64,000 nucleotides of DNA from Bacteroides sp. AN502(2024) (GCF_041227145.1 NZ_JBGFSP010000003.1:3162001-3226000); one strand, 5' to 3'. Shown: positions 1 to 8,534, counted from the first letter of the stretch. Made by a program: numbers and translations. Notes: a model not told the origin generated them from the letters alone.

Positions 1-1
1 G

Positions 2-976
2 ACCAGTTTCATTAATACCAAGGGAGAAACCGTATTTGATGCTCCTTATAAGAACGTTACCGGTTTTTGGAATGGACGGGCCTGGGCAAAAAAAGAAGAC
101 TCTGTCGTAGCATTGAATACCAAAGGTGAAGAGGTTTTCGTGCTCGACGGAACTCCGAAGACCATGTTTAATGCGGATGGGAAAGCGATGGTTAAGACTA
201 AAGACGGAAACTACGGCATTGTAGATAAGAGCGGTGCGGTCAGTCTTCTGGCGGATACGCTTACTGTAGTTACAAGTTTTCCTATTATTTATGCCAATCG
301 CTTGGTGGTTAGGAATAAACACGGCAAAGAGGGGATAATTGACCTTAGAGGAAATGTAATTGTGGATTTTGGCGTTTATACTAATATTTCCCCTTATGAT
401 ATCAACGGTTGTGCATTAGTGTCAGTGGATGGGGAATCTATATGGGTAGACAAGGACGGAAAGAAACTTGCGGATGAAGAGTTCGGTATTTCTCAATTAG
501 GAAGATTCCATGGGCACTGTGATGGGGACCTGTATGTGTATGTGGGTAGTGGACAGGTAGATTATTATCCTTGTACGTTCTACCACAGTTGGCGTGACAA
601 AAATGGTAAAGAAGTGGGAGAGCTTGCCGACTTGGGAAGAGTAGCCAAAGAAGCCGCTTACGTAGGAGGGATCTTTCAGGGATTCTATGGAAGCGAGTAT
701 GCTTATTGGGGAAACTTCCGCATAGATCGTAAAGGGAATGTTACAGAAATGCCTTTTAAGAAAGCTGTTTCTCCATTAATTGGAGGTAAAGTTTTGTTTG
801 CCAAATTCCTCGATGATGAGAAAAATGAAAAAAACGGTTTATTCAGCAAAGATGGAGAACTATTGAACGATGTCGTTTCCTTGCGTATTGATATAAGGGA
901 TTTGGGAGGTGACCGTAAAGGCGTAGGTTGCGGAGCTCCTTACGTAGATACAGAATTGGTTACGCGGGGGTATTAA
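2..976 (+). CDS. WG-repeat protein, 5' end outside window
   Basis: The reading frame is open from base 2, so the gene starts before the window; the TTG at 113 is probably only an internal codon. The 324 visible residues contain degenerate WG/KWG-type repeats: short blocks of the form aromatic-x-IVDKxG or GIIDLRGNV separated by about 40 residues (for example near 180-250 and 300-380). WG-repeat proteins are predicted beta-rich surface or periplasmic proteins and have no assigned enzymatic function. It lies 14 bases before the next lipoprotein gene, and all three first genes point the same way, so they are probably co-transcribed. Family assignment is from pattern only; the N-terminus and any signal peptide are unseen. 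Confidence 0.75.
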   Translation, partial: TSFINTKGETVFDAPYKNVTGFWNGRAWAKKEDSVVALNTKGEEVFVLDGTPKTMFNADGKAMVKTKDGNYGIVDKSGAVSLLADTLTVVTSFPIIYANRLVVRNKHGKEGIIDLRGNVIVDFGVYTNISPYDINGCALVSVDGESIWVDKDGKKLADEEFGISQLGRFHGHCDGDLYVYVGSGQVDYYPCTFYHSWRDKNGKEVGELADLGRVAKEAAYVGGIFQGFYGSEYAYWGNFRIDRKGNVTEMPFKKAVSPLIGGKVLFAKFLDDEKNEKNGLFSKDGELLNDVVSLRIDIRDLGGDRKGVGCGAPYVDTELVTRGY

Positions 977-990
977 TTGAAATATAATGG

Positions 991-2145
991 ATGAAACACC
1001 TAATCATGAAAATAAAATATAGATATTTTGTAAGTATTGCTATCATAATACTTGCTTCCTGTAGCGATCCGGAAGATCCAAATGATATTTATGTATGTGG
1101 AAATTCTTCTAATACTACTGCCTTTTACTGGGTAAATGGCGCGCAGACACCGTTGAGTCCGGAATATCCTGTGGTTCAAGTGTCATGCATTCAAGTAGTG
1201 GACAATGATATTTATTGTGGCGGTTACATCCGTGAACAAAACGGCGGTAACGCTACTGCTGCATGCTGGAAAAATGGTAAAATCATTCTCCTTACCGATG
1301 GCTCCTGTACTGCTTATGTTCATGATTTTTGTGTGAAAGGCGGGATTATTTACTGCGTTGGTAATGAATACGACGGTCCCAAAAAGAAAGTTCCTCGTTT
1401 TAAGTACAGCATAGATTATGATGTTGTGCGTTATAGCCGTGCTAAACTTTGGCGTATTCGAGACGGAGAGAAAACTCCTTTTGATGAACTAACTTTAACT
1501 CCCGGTGAGAGACATGGTTCGGTGGAAAGTGTTTACATGGATCCCGAAGGTGTGCTCCATCTGGCAGGATATGACGAAGGTGTGAACGGACGGGTGATTG
1601 GAACATTAGGTTGGAATTATGAATCGCGGTATTGGCAGTGGAAGGACGGAGCGCTTGTCAGCGTAGAACACCCATTCCGATATTGCAGTCAGGCAACAAC
1701 AGTATTTGGCTCAGGAACTGACATTTTTATTGGTGGGTGGGTGGACAAAGACCTACAGAGTACCGGTGGATTTGAAGCACTTTATAAGAAAGATGGTTGG
1801 GAGAAAATTCTTCCAGATGCTTTTGAAGTCACCATTGAAGATGGTTGGACAAATGGTTCCGAGTGGTATATGTGCGGGTACGATAATGGTTACAATGATG
1901 TCCCTCACGCATACTACTACAAAAACGGTCAGCCTGTCGAGCTTTATGAATTTGAATCTGCAGTTCCTTCGGCAATTCATTCCATAGCCGTTGTTGGCAA
2001 AGATGTCTATATGTCCGGACATTATGCCAATAGTGCGGGTTATTGGAAAAACGGAAAGTTCATTGGTTTGGAAGGCGTTAATGGAGATGCCACCGGTATA
2101 GTTGTGATTCCTTCAAAAACAAATAGAGTAAACGAAACTCACTAA
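991..2145 (+). CDS. Secreted lipoprotein with repeated WKNG-type blades
   Basis: The 384-residue product begins with a lipoprotein signal peptide: a basic start, a hydrophobic stretch and an LASC lipobox with Cys24, followed by acidic residues (SDPEDP) that in Bacteroides favour surface export. Met6 (1006) is an alternative start and gives a more ordinary signal peptide. The mature protein has about seven recurring units with YWVNG, CWKNGK, YYKNGQ or YWKNGKFIG, each followed by a hydrophobic strand such as VVDNDIYCGG or VVGKDVYMSG. This suggests a beta-propeller-like fold. I do not recognise a named family or an activity. It follows the WG-repeat gene by 14 bases and precedes another lipoprotein by 16 bases, so an operon is likely. 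Confidence 0.8.
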   Translation: MKHLIMKIKYRYFVSIAIIILASCSDPEDPNDIYVCGNSSNTTAFYWVNGAQTPLSPEYPVVQVSCIQVVDNDIYCGGYIREQNGGNATAACWKNGKIILLTDGSCTAYVHDFCVKGGIIYCVGNEYDGPKKKVPRFKYSIDYDVVRYSRAKLWRIRDGEKTPFDELTLTPGERHGSVESVYMDPEGVLHLAGYDEGVNGRVIGTLGWNYESRYWQWKDGALVSVEHPFRYCSQATTVFGSGTDIFIGGWVDKDLQSTGGFEALYKKDGWEKILPDAFEVTIEDGWTNGSEWYMCGYDNGYNDVPHAYYYKNGQPVELYEFESAVPSAIHSIAVVGKDVYMSGHYANSAGYWKNGKFIGLEGVNGDATGIVVIPSKTNRVNETH

Positions 2146-2161
2146 TTAAATACTTGCTATT

Positions 2162-3166
2162 ATGAATAATATAAATTTAAAAATATTTTTCATGGTAAAT
2201 GTCTTTCTGCTGGTACTTGTTGTGGGTGGTTTCACCAGTTGCATGCCAAAAGACGAAATTGTTGAAGTTGTTAATAATTATCAATTGCGTAAAAAGCCTG
2301 GCGACGAATATTTTGCTATCTATATGTCCTTTAAACAAGACGGAAAAGAGATAGCGGAGCCTGAAGTCCGAAGCGAAGCTATCTTTGACGGCACCTTCGA
2401 GCCTCTTAATATACAGGAAGTGAAAAACAGCGATATGATGTTTATACTTCCCGCTTCGGGTAAGAAATACCTTATGGATGGTTTTTCCGGTACTCTTATG
2501 CTCGAAGGTAACCCTTTCCTTCGTTATGAAAAAGATAATGCCGGTGGACTCTATTTCGTAACTTCGGCAGGACTTTATTTTATGGCAAATGTTCAGGGAT
2601 TACCATCCAAAGTAGACCAATATTACCGCACTGGAACTCGGAAAGATACTTTTATCTATCGACTTGGCAACAAATGGGGAGTATATCAAGTCCTTGTCAA
2701 AAGTGGAATAAGTGTTTTTCAATCACCAGCATTACGCTATATAGAAATACTTCCTGCGGTGTTTGATAAAATCCGATTGATTTCAGGTGATGGTGCCCAT
2801 CATTTTGTTGCTCAAAGGGATGGCAAGTGGCAAATTTATGATGGCTGGGGACGTCGGCGGTATCTGTGCGTTGGCGTATTTGACAATACATATCGTCTGA
2901 ATACCTATTCTCCTAACGCTGCTGGAGAAAGAAATGTGACTAATGGATATATCAAGAATATTTTGAGTATTCCTATTGATAGCCAAGAGAAATATATCCC
3001 CTATCTTCGTACCAAATGCACTTATTCTGGTGATAACAATGTTGGTATTATTAGACTTACAACTCATAATGACAAATACCAAAGCTTTTTCACTGCGGGG
3101 GATGATCATTCCATTTACTCTCTTCCTTGGGAGGACGAGGATGTAAATGCTGAATATCACTATTGA
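2162..3166 (+). CDS. Lipoprotein with WG-like repeats
   Basis: The 334-residue product starts with a hydrophobic signal peptide ending in the lipobox FTSC (Cys27). The mature part has WG-repeat-like segments, for example YRLGNKWGVYQ and AQRDGKWQIYDGWG around residues 165-235, so it is related in style to the first gene of the window. No catalytic motif is visible. It is the third gene of a same-strand set (16 bases after the previous stop). After its stop the sequence becomes IS remnant and repeats, so it is probably the last gene of the operon. Function unknown; an outer-membrane-anchored structural or binding role is a guess. Confidence 0.75.
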   Translation: MNNINLKIFFMVNVFLLVLVVGGFTSCMPKDEIVEVVNNYQLRKKPGDEYFAIYMSFKQDGKEIAEPEVRSEAIFDGTFEPLNIQEVKNSDMMFILPASGKKYLMDGFSGTLMLEGNPFLRYEKDNAGGLYFVTSAGLYFMANVQGLPSKVDQYYRTGTRKDTFIYRLGNKWGVYQVLVKSGISVFQSPALRYIEILPAVFDKIRLISGDGAHHFVAQRDGKWQIYDGWGRRRYLCVGVFDNTYRLNTYSPNAAGERNVTNGYIKNILSIPIDSQEKYIPYLRTKCTYSGDNNVGIIRLTTHNDKYQSFFTAGDDHSIYSLPWEDEDVNAEYHY

Positions 3167-3266
3167 AGTAACTGAAAATCATATTAGTACATACAACTTA
3201 TGGAAAATATTTATTGGAAAAGACAGTCGGCACGCTGATAGGTGCAATTAGGGGGGCAATAGAGAT

Positions 3267-3470
3267 TTAGTGGGGATACCCATAAAGTCTGGCAATGCAG
3301 CAAATGAAGAAATTCTTGTCGATTACGTCCCTTAGGTTGGATCGGAAAAGTTTACTCCGGGCGTTGGACGATTCAGTCATGGCGTTTGAAGCCCTGCTGT
3401 TATAAAAGTTCAGGGTGTCCTCATCGTATTCAAACGGATCTTCTCCGATACCCTTGTTTTTACCTGATTA
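3267..3470 (-). pseudogene. ISL3-family transposase, C-terminal remnant
   Basis: Reading the minus strand from about 3470 down to the TAA at 3267-3269 gives an open stretch of about 67 residues containing FYNSRASNAMTES, KLFRSNLRDVIDKNFF and ending RLYGYPH. This resembles the C-terminal end of ISL3-family transposases (SNAxAESFN, then RGxxDxxFFLFRL, then IYAYP). Only the 3' end of the gene is left; the catalytic part is missing and no start or terminal inverted repeat is visible. It is therefore a dead fragment and marks an old insertion and deletion downstream of the lipoprotein operon. Confidence 0.6.
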
Positions 3471-3504
3471 AAGCATCGCTTTAGCCGGTCTAAAGCGATG
3501 CTTT
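3471..3504. terminator. Intrinsic terminator-like hairpin
   Basis: A perfect 14-bp inverted repeat (AAGCATCGCTTTAG and its complement) with a 5-base loop CCGGT is followed by TTTTC. A second shorter hairpin (CTAAAGC/GCTTTAG) follows at once. It could end transcription from the lipoprotein operon on the plus strand. Confidence 0.6.
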
Positions 3505-3595
3505 TCATTCCCTAAAGCTATGCTTTAGAGAGTTAATCAGAGATACATTCATTCCGAAAGTTTGATGTACCAACGAGTATTATTACCGATCCTCT

Positions 3596-3885
3596 CCCTA
3601 TCGATTTCGTCAATTCCTCTTTCAACCTATCACCATCGTCCTGAAACTCTTTATTCATCGTATTTACAGAGCGGTGATAGGTTGTTGTTAACCTATCACC
3701 GCATCTGTCACCTATCACCGCCTATTTTTTGAAAGCCCTTTTTGTTTCAAGAAGTTTCAATTGCTTGAAACACTTTGTTTCAAAGCGCTGAACACTTTGT
3801 TTCAAGGCGCTGAACACTTTGTTTCAAAGCGTTGAACACTTTGTTCCAAGGCACAAAAACACTTTGTTTCAAGGCACAAAATTTT
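3596..3885. repeat. Intergenic repeat element, copy 1: CCTATCACCG motifs plus 22-bp tandem repeats
   Basis: The first part (3625-3722) holds five copies of the 10-mer CCTATCACCG or its complement in both orientations, able to pair with each other. The second part (3750-3885) is an imperfect tandem array with a period of about 22 bases built around AACACTTTGTTTCAA. Two related copies lie at 33021-33295 and, inverted, at 34960-35100. A small minus-strand ORF at 3533-3718 can be read through the first part, but the 22-bp period shifts frame at every unit, so the element is more likely structural DNA than a gene. Confidence 0.7.
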
Positions 3886-4097
3886 TTAAATTGACTGTTT
3901 ACAGTGTCCGACTTATGTGTTTATCACAAAGACGAATAATAAAATTCCTATATACTTTTTATCCCCCTATTCATTCCGATAGTTTCTGAATGTAATTTGG
4001 GGGATATTTTTTATATGGTGCAAAAGAGTGTTTCTCCATACCATTGAAATTAAAAACTTTCTACACACCATCGAGTTTTATTTAAGAAGTTTTGTGC

Positions 4098-5432
4098 CAA
4101 TATTGTCCTAAATAAATTTTGAGCATGAGCTAACTGACTATACTGTTAAGTATAGCCTCGAGAGTTCAAAATCAATCCCCCCTAATCGTTTTCGATGGTT
4201 TCGGGAGGTGGTGTAAATGGTTGATCAAGCCATTTTTGGAGGTCGATTTTGGTAAATGTGTTCAGCCGGAGCGTGACCACAAGGTTAGCCAATGCCCATT
4301 TGTATCTTGCGATGTGCTTTAGCCATGTCAGAATCAGCATTGTAGTCATAGCAGTCCATATTTGGGTCTCTACGGCATTGCGGGATGTGCCGATAAAGCT
4401 CTTGATGCGTAGCAGTTGCTTGAGGTTGCGAAAGAAGATTTCTATGTTCCACCGAGCCTTGTACAGAGCCGCTATGCTTGATGCTGCCAATGTGAAGTTG
4501 TTTGTGAGTAACTCAATTTCAAAACCGTGTTCATCGTTCCATACTGCGATGCGACGTAAACGTTTGGGATATTTGGATTTGGCCGCCGAGAGTTCGAACT
4601 CGATTATTTCGTCAATAAGTACATTCTGAGCGTGTTTTTCAGGCAAAGGCAACTCCTCTATGGCTTTGTACCGGATATTGTCTTTATGACGCACTACAAA
4701 GAACACGTTGCTGCTGTCCCAATTATTCAGCAATGAGTAGTCACAGTAGCCTCGGTCGGCTACTACAATACTATACGGATGTAACTCAATATCAAAAGCA
4801 GCTTTGTTGTCGGTGGTTTTGCCATCGGTGATATTCACGAACTCCGGCAAAAGACTGTCATAGTCCAATAGCGTGTGCATCTTGACCGCCCCCTTGGTGG
4901 TAGTGTAATGTGCCCAGTCATATATTGACAGAGTCAATGACACCAATGTGGAGTCGAGCAGTTTTATCGGCATCTTGAAACGGAACTTTCTTCGTTGCCA
5001 TAGGGCTTGCTGTCCGAAATACTGAAACAACGAGTAGAATATGCCGCGAAAAACCGAACTGTCTCGGTTGGCGTTCTGATATGCTACCGTTGACTTGGAT
5101 GGTGCACGGTTGATTCCCAAATGATTGAGGTTGCCGGTGGCTGATTTCAGCCCGTTTGAGATATCTCTGACTGAATCACATCCTGAGAATTGGCTGAAAA
5201 TCATGCTAACAAACTGACTCCATGTATTGTAGCCCTTACAATGCTTGTCTGACCCCGAAGATTTTATGATTTTCCTGATATTTTCTTTCGGGAGATGTGA
5301 TATTACCTGTGCGAAAAGTGTTATATTTGCCATAGGAAGTAGATGAGTTGGTGGCTCGCTACTAAGGTAGTCATTTTACCTTAGTTCTACTTCCTTTTTA
5401 TTTGTTCCCCCAATTTATTTAGGACAATATTG
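4098..5432 (-). mobile_element. IS4-family insertion sequence, copy 1 (1335 bp)
   Basis: The ends are perfect inverted repeats starting CAATATTGTCCTAAATAAAT. The element is flanked by an exact 9-bp target duplication GTTTTGTGC at 4089-4097 and 5433-5441, so this copy arrived by simple transposition. It carries one minus-strand transposase gene. A nearly identical copy of the same length lies at 24996-26330; I noticed only two base differences, one silent in the transposase (near 4269) and one near the right end. The right end is about 30 bases before the -7 box of the steroid operon, so the insertion may alter expression of that operon. Confidence 0.93.
4182..5333 (-). CDS. IS4-family DDE transposase
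   Basis: The 383-residue protein has the IS4-type layout: an N-terminal DNA-binding region of about 100 residues, first catalytic Asp in KLLDSTLVSL, second Asp in VVADRGYCDY, and the Glu in the YKARWNIEIFFRNLKQ signature near residue 300. It cuts and joins the inverted repeats of its own element. The length and the Y-(2)-R-(3)-E-(6)-K pattern are normal for the IS942/IS1186-like group of Bacteroides, though the subgroup name is from memory. It is intact and identical in protein sequence to the copy at 25080-26231, so the element is probably still active. Confidence 0.93.
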   Translation of the reverse strand: MANITLFAQVISHLPKENIRKIIKSSGSDKHCKGYNTWSQFVSMIFSQFSGCDSVRDISNGLKSATGNLNHLGINRAPSKSTVAYQNANRDSSVFRGIFYSLFQYFGQQALWQRRKFRFKMPIKLLDSTLVSLTLSIYDWAHYTTTKGAVKMHTLLDYDSLLPEFVNITDGKTTDNKAAFDIELHPYSIVVADRGYCDYSLLNNWDSSNVFFVVRHKDNIRYKAIEELPLPEKHAQNVLIDEIIEFELSAAKSKYPKRLRRIAVWNDEHGFEIELLTNNFTLAASSIAALYKARWNIEIFFRNLKQLLRIKSFIGTSRNAVETQIWTAMTTMLILTWLKHIARYKWALANLVVTLRLNTFTKIDLQKWLDQPFTPPPETIEND

Positions 5433-5492
5433 GTTTTGTGCTGCAGATTTCCTCATTTTTGTTACTTTTGCACATTGCAAAAGAATATCTGT
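5433..5492 (+). promoter_or_regulatory. Promoter region of the steroid-reductase operon, split by the IS
   Basis: A Bacteroides -7 box TACTTTTG lies at 5463-5470, 22 bases before the ATG. The nearest upstream TTTG is at 5435-5438 inside the IS target duplication, with a 24-base gap, longer than the usual 19-21. The IS4 copy therefore inserted in or just above the -33 region, and everything upstream of 5433 was replaced by IS sequence. Confidence 0.55.
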
Positions 5493-6254
5493 ATGACTAC
5501 CACTTCTTTTAATCTGTTTTTGAGCGCGATGAGCCTGATTGCTTTATTGGTTTTTATCGCCCTTTACTTTGTGAAAGCCGGCTACGGCATTTTCCGTACC
5601 GAATCGTGGGGTGTAGCTATCTCCAATAAACTAGCTTGGATATTGATGGAAGCTCCGGTTTTTATGGTAATGTGCGTAATGTGGATATATTCCGAGCGTC
5701 GGTTTGCGCCGGTGGTCTTCACTTTCTTCCTATTTTTTCAGATTCATTATTTCCAGCGTTCTTTCATCTTCCCTCTGTTATTGAAAGGAAAAAGTAAGAT
5801 GCCGCTGGCAATCATGTCAATGGGTATTCTTTTTAATCTGCTCAATGGCTATATGCAAGGTGAGTGGATTTTTTATCTTGCTCCCGAAACGATGTATCAA
5901 TCCGATTGGTTCACTTCGCCGTGGTTTATTATAGGCACGCTGCTTTTTTTCACAGGTATGCTGGTGAACTGGCATTCGGATCATATTATCCGGCACTTGC
6001 GCAAACCGGGAGATACCAGGCATTATCTGCCTCAAAAAGGAATGTACCGTTATGTCACTTCTGCCAACTATTTCGGGGAGATAGTAGAATGGGCAGGTTG
6101 GGCGATACTCACTTGCTCGCTTTCCGGACTTGTTTTCTTTTGGTGGACAATTGCTAATCTTGTTCCTCGTGCTAACGCGATCTGGTGTCGTTATCGTGAA
6201 GAATTCGGAGATGCGGTGGGCGAGCGGAAACGAGTGTTTCCTTTTCTTTATTAA
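5493..6254 (+). CDS. Steroid 5-alpha-reductase family membrane enzyme (3-oxo-5-alpha-steroid 4-dehydrogenase)
   Basis: The 253-residue protein has several hydrophobic segments and the conserved C-terminal block of the steroid 5-alpha-reductase family: NxxSDxIIRxLR-type sequence (here HSDHIIRHLRKPGD), then YRYVTSANYFGEIVEWAGWA and the final RYREEFGDAVGERKRVFPFLY. Enzymes of this family use NADPH to reduce the C4-C5 double bond of 3-oxo-4-ene steroids to the 5-alpha (allo) form. I start it at ATG 5493, because the upstream in-frame extension runs into the IS and 5493 follows the -7 box and an A-rich leader. It is 48 bases before the ene-reductase gene. The operon matches the 5-alpha-reductase of the isoallolithocholate cluster known in gut Bacteroidota; substrate assignment is by context. 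Confidence 0.88.
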   Translation: MTTTSFNLFLSAMSLIALLVFIALYFVKAGYGIFRTESWGVAISNKLAWILMEAPVFMVMCVMWIYSERRFAPVVFTFFLFFQIHYFQRSFIFPLLLKGKSKMPLAIMSMGILFNLLNGYMQGEWIFYLAPETMYQSDWFTSPWFIIGTLLFFTGMLVNWHSDHIIRHLRKPGDTRHYLPQKGMYRYVTSANYFGEIVEWAGWAILTCSLSGLVFFWWTIANLVPRANAIWCRYREEFGDAVGERKRVFPFLY

Positions 6255-6302
6255 GAACACTTTTTATCATGACTTGAATACGACTTAATTAATATAATTA
6301 CT

Positions 6303-7526
6303 ATGGAATCTAAACTTTTTAGTCCGGTAACCTTCGGTCCTCTGACATTGCGGAATCGGACAATTCGTTCGGCAGCTTTTGAGAGTATGTGCCCGGGGAA
6401 TACTCCTACACAGATGTTATTGGATTACCATCGGTCGGTGGCTGCGGGAGGAGTGGGTATGACAACAGTGGCTTATGCCGCCGTGACGCAAAGCGGTCTT
6501 TCTTTCGATCGTCAGTTGTGGTTGCGTCCGTCTATTATTCCCCGTTTACATGAATTGACAGAAGCTGTACATAATGAAGGGGCGGCAGTGGGAATACAAA
6601 TCGGACATTGTGGAAATATGTCCCATAAAAATATTTGTGGTGTTACTCCTATATCCGCATCTTCGGGTTTTAATCTTTATTCTCCTACGTTTGTGCGTGG
6701 AATGAAAAGAAAGGAGCTTCCGGAAATGGCACAAGCATATGGAAATGCTGTTAATTTGGCAAGAAAAGCTGGATTTGATGCCGTTGAAGTACATGCAGGA
6801 CACGGGTATTTGATTAGTCAATTCTTGTCTCCCTATACCAATCACCGGAAAGATGAATATGGTGGTTCGCTTGAAAACCGGATGCGTTTTATGGACTTAG
6901 TGATGGAAGAAGTGATGAAAGAGGCGGGCAATGATATGGCCGTTTTTGTGAAAATGAATATGCGTGACGGTTTTAAGGGAGGAATGGAGATAGACGAATC
7001 TATACAAGTGGCTAAACGGCTGATGGAACATGGAGTTCATGGATTGGTATTGAGTGGAGGTTTTGTGAGTCGGGCACCGATGTATGTGATGCGGGGTGCT
7101 ATGCCGATCCGTTCGATGTCTTACTATATGAATTGTTGGTGGCTGAAATATGGAGTCCGTATGTTTGGTAAATGGATGATACCTTCCGTGCCTTTCAAAG
7201 AAGCGTATTTCTTGGAAGATGCGCTGAAATTCCGGGCGGCTCTTCCGGATGCACCGCTGATTTATGTCGGTGGTCTTGTTTCTCGGCAGAAAATAGACGA
7301 AGTGCTCAATTCCGGCTTTGATGCCGTACAGATGGCGAGAGCTTTACTCAACGAACCGGGGTTTGTGAATCGGATGAAAAAGGAAGAACAGGCGCACTGC
7401 AACTGTGGACACAGTAATTATTGTATAGGGCGTATGTATACGATAGAAATGGCTTGTCATCAACATTTGAAAGAACAATTACCTTTGTCTTTACAAAAGG
7501 AAATTGATAAATTGGAGAAAAAATGA
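6303..7526 (+). CDS. Old-yellow-enzyme-like flavin ene-reductase (probable 5-beta-reductase/delta-4 steroid oxidoreductase)
   Basis: The 407-residue protein is an FMN TIM-barrel of the NADH:flavin oxidoreductase family. Visible signatures are PVTFGPLTLRNR near the start, QIGHCGN near residue 100, and the substrate-site block VEVHAGHGYLISQFLSP (His164, His167, Tyr169) followed by NHRKDEYGGSLENRMRF. Four C-terminal cysteines (366, 368, 374, 385) recall the Fe-S site of the 2,4-dienoyl-CoA reductase/BaiCD subgroup, but the spacing CxC-5-C-10-C is unusual. The protein ends there, without the FAD/NAD domain of the long (about 640 residue) relatives. In the described bile-acid cluster the counterpart interconverts 5-beta and delta-4 3-oxo bile acids. 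The next gene overlaps its stop by 4 bases. Confidence 0.85.
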   Translation: MESKLFSPVTFGPLTLRNRTIRSAAFESMCPGNTPTQMLLDYHRSVAAGGVGMTTVAYAAVTQSGLSFDRQLWLRPSIIPRLHELTEAVHNEGAAVGIQIGHCGNMSHKNICGVTPISASSGFNLYSPTFVRGMKRKELPEMAQAYGNAVNLARKAGFDAVEVHAGHGYLISQFLSPYTNHRKDEYGGSLENRMRFMDLVMEEVMKEAGNDMAVFVKMNMRDGFKGGMEIDESIQVAKRLMEHGVHGLVLSGGFVSRAPMYVMRGAMPIRSMSYYMNCWWLKYGVRMFGKWMIPSVPFKEAYFLEDALKFRAALPDAPLIYVGGLVSRQKIDEVLNSGFDAVQMARALLNEPGFVNRMKKEEQAHCNCGHSNYCIGRMYTIEMACHQHLKEQLPLSLQKEIDKLEKK

Positions 7527-8374
7527 GTGAAATGAAATGGGCGATTATCACTGGTGCGGACGGAGGAATGGGAACAGAAATAACACGTGCCGTAGCCAAA
7601 GCCGGTTATCGAATCATAATGGCATGTTATAACCCGCAAAAAGCGGAATTTGTCCGCGAACGTCTAGGTAGAGAAACTGGAAATACGGATTTGGAAGTAA
7701 TGGCTATTGATTTATCTTCCATGCAATCTGTCGTTTCTTTTGCTAATCAGATCTTAGAAAGGAATCTTCCAATTGCTTTGTTGATGAATAATGCCGGAAC
7801 GCTGGAAACAGGATTTCATACTACTTCTGATGGATTTGAACGAACGGTAAGTGTGAACTATATGGGACCTTATCTGCTTACCCGAAAATTAGTTCCGCTG
7901 ATGGTGCGTGGGGCGCGTATCGTAAACATGGTTTCCTGTACATACGCGATCGGTAAGCTCGATTTCCCAGATTTCTTTCACAAGGGGAGAATGGGGAGTT
8001 TTTGGAGAATTCCCGTTTACAGTAATACTAAACTGGCTTTGTTACTATTTACTTTTGAACTCTCTGAGCAACTTCGTGAGAAAGGAATCACCGTCAATGC
8101 TGCCGATCCGGGAATTGTTTCTACTAATATGATTACGATGCATAAGTGGTTCGATCCGTTGACGGATATTTTTTTCCGTCCTTTTATCCGTAAGCCTGAG
8201 AAGGGTGCTTCTACAGCAGTTGGTTTGCTATTGGATGAAAAGGAGGCAGGCGTTACGGGACAACTGTATGTCAATAACCACCGGAAAAACTTGTCTGATA
8301 AATACATGAATCATGTGCAGAAAGAGCAGTTGTGGGAGATGACGGAGCACGCGTTGGCGAGTTGGCTGAAGTAG
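7523..8374 (+). CDS. Short-chain dehydrogenase, probable 3-beta-hydroxysteroid dehydrogenase
   Basis: The 283-residue protein is a classical SDR: cofactor motif TGADGGMG (10-17), NNAG (89-92), catalytic Ser138, and Tyr166-x3-Lys170 in YSNTK. Around residue 190 the PGIVSTNM block is typical of the retinol-dehydrogenase/WW-oxidoreductase-like branch. It should reduce or oxidise a hydroxyl/keto pair with NAD(P)H. The start overlaps the stop of the ene-reductase (ATGA at 7523-7526), so the two are translationally coupled. With a 5-alpha-reductase and an ene-reductase in the same operon, the expected role is 3-oxo to 3-beta-hydroxy (iso) reduction of bile acids or steroids. The stereochemistry cannot be read from sequence. 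Confidence 0.85.
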   Translation: MSEMKWAIITGADGGMGTEITRAVAKAGYRIIMACYNPQKAEFVRERLGRETGNTDLEVMAIDLSSMQSVVSFANQILERNLPIALLMNNAGTLETGFHTTSDGFERTVSVNYMGPYLLTRKLVPLMVRGARIVNMVSCTYAIGKLDFPDFFHKGRMGSFWRIPVYSNTKLALLLFTFELSEQLREKGITVNAADPGIVSTNMITMHKWFDPLTDIFFRPFIRKPEKGASTAVGLLLDEKEAGVTGQLYVNNHRKNLSDKYMNHVQKEQLWEMTEHALASWLK

Positions 8375-8401
8375 GATTTATAAGAAAATGTAAGGCAACT
8401 A

Positions 8402-8422
8402 GGGACATTTACTGAATATTCC
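8402..8422. repeat. Solo scar made of both ends of the IS1182-like element
   Basis: This 21-base segment begins like the left end of the IS at 8461 (GGGACATT) and finishes like its right end (TACTGAATATTCC). The two ends share the 5-mer ACATT, so a deletion between those pentamers in an older copy would leave exactly this sequence. It sits 28 bases after the operon and 38 bases before the present IS copy. Confidence 0.6.
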
Positions 8423-8487
8423 TGAGTAATAATAAGAATTGATTCTATGATACCTAATTAGGGACATTCATTAAATATTATAAAATG

Positions 8488-8534
8488 AGCCAACTAATTC
8501 ATACACAAATTATTGCGAATTAGTTGGCTTTTTA
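8488..8534 (+). terminator. Hairpin terminator inside the IS left end
   Basis: Arms AGCCAACTAATTC (8488-8500) and its complement (8517-8529) are followed by TTTTT. It lies between the IS end and the transposase start, a usual way for an IS to block read-through transcription from neighbouring genes. The same hairpin is present in the other copy near 57680-57722. Confidence 0.75.

Noticed and set aside
3750..3885. 22-bp tandem units as a CRISPR array
   Set aside because: The units are contiguous without unique spacers, repeats vary, and there are no cas genes.
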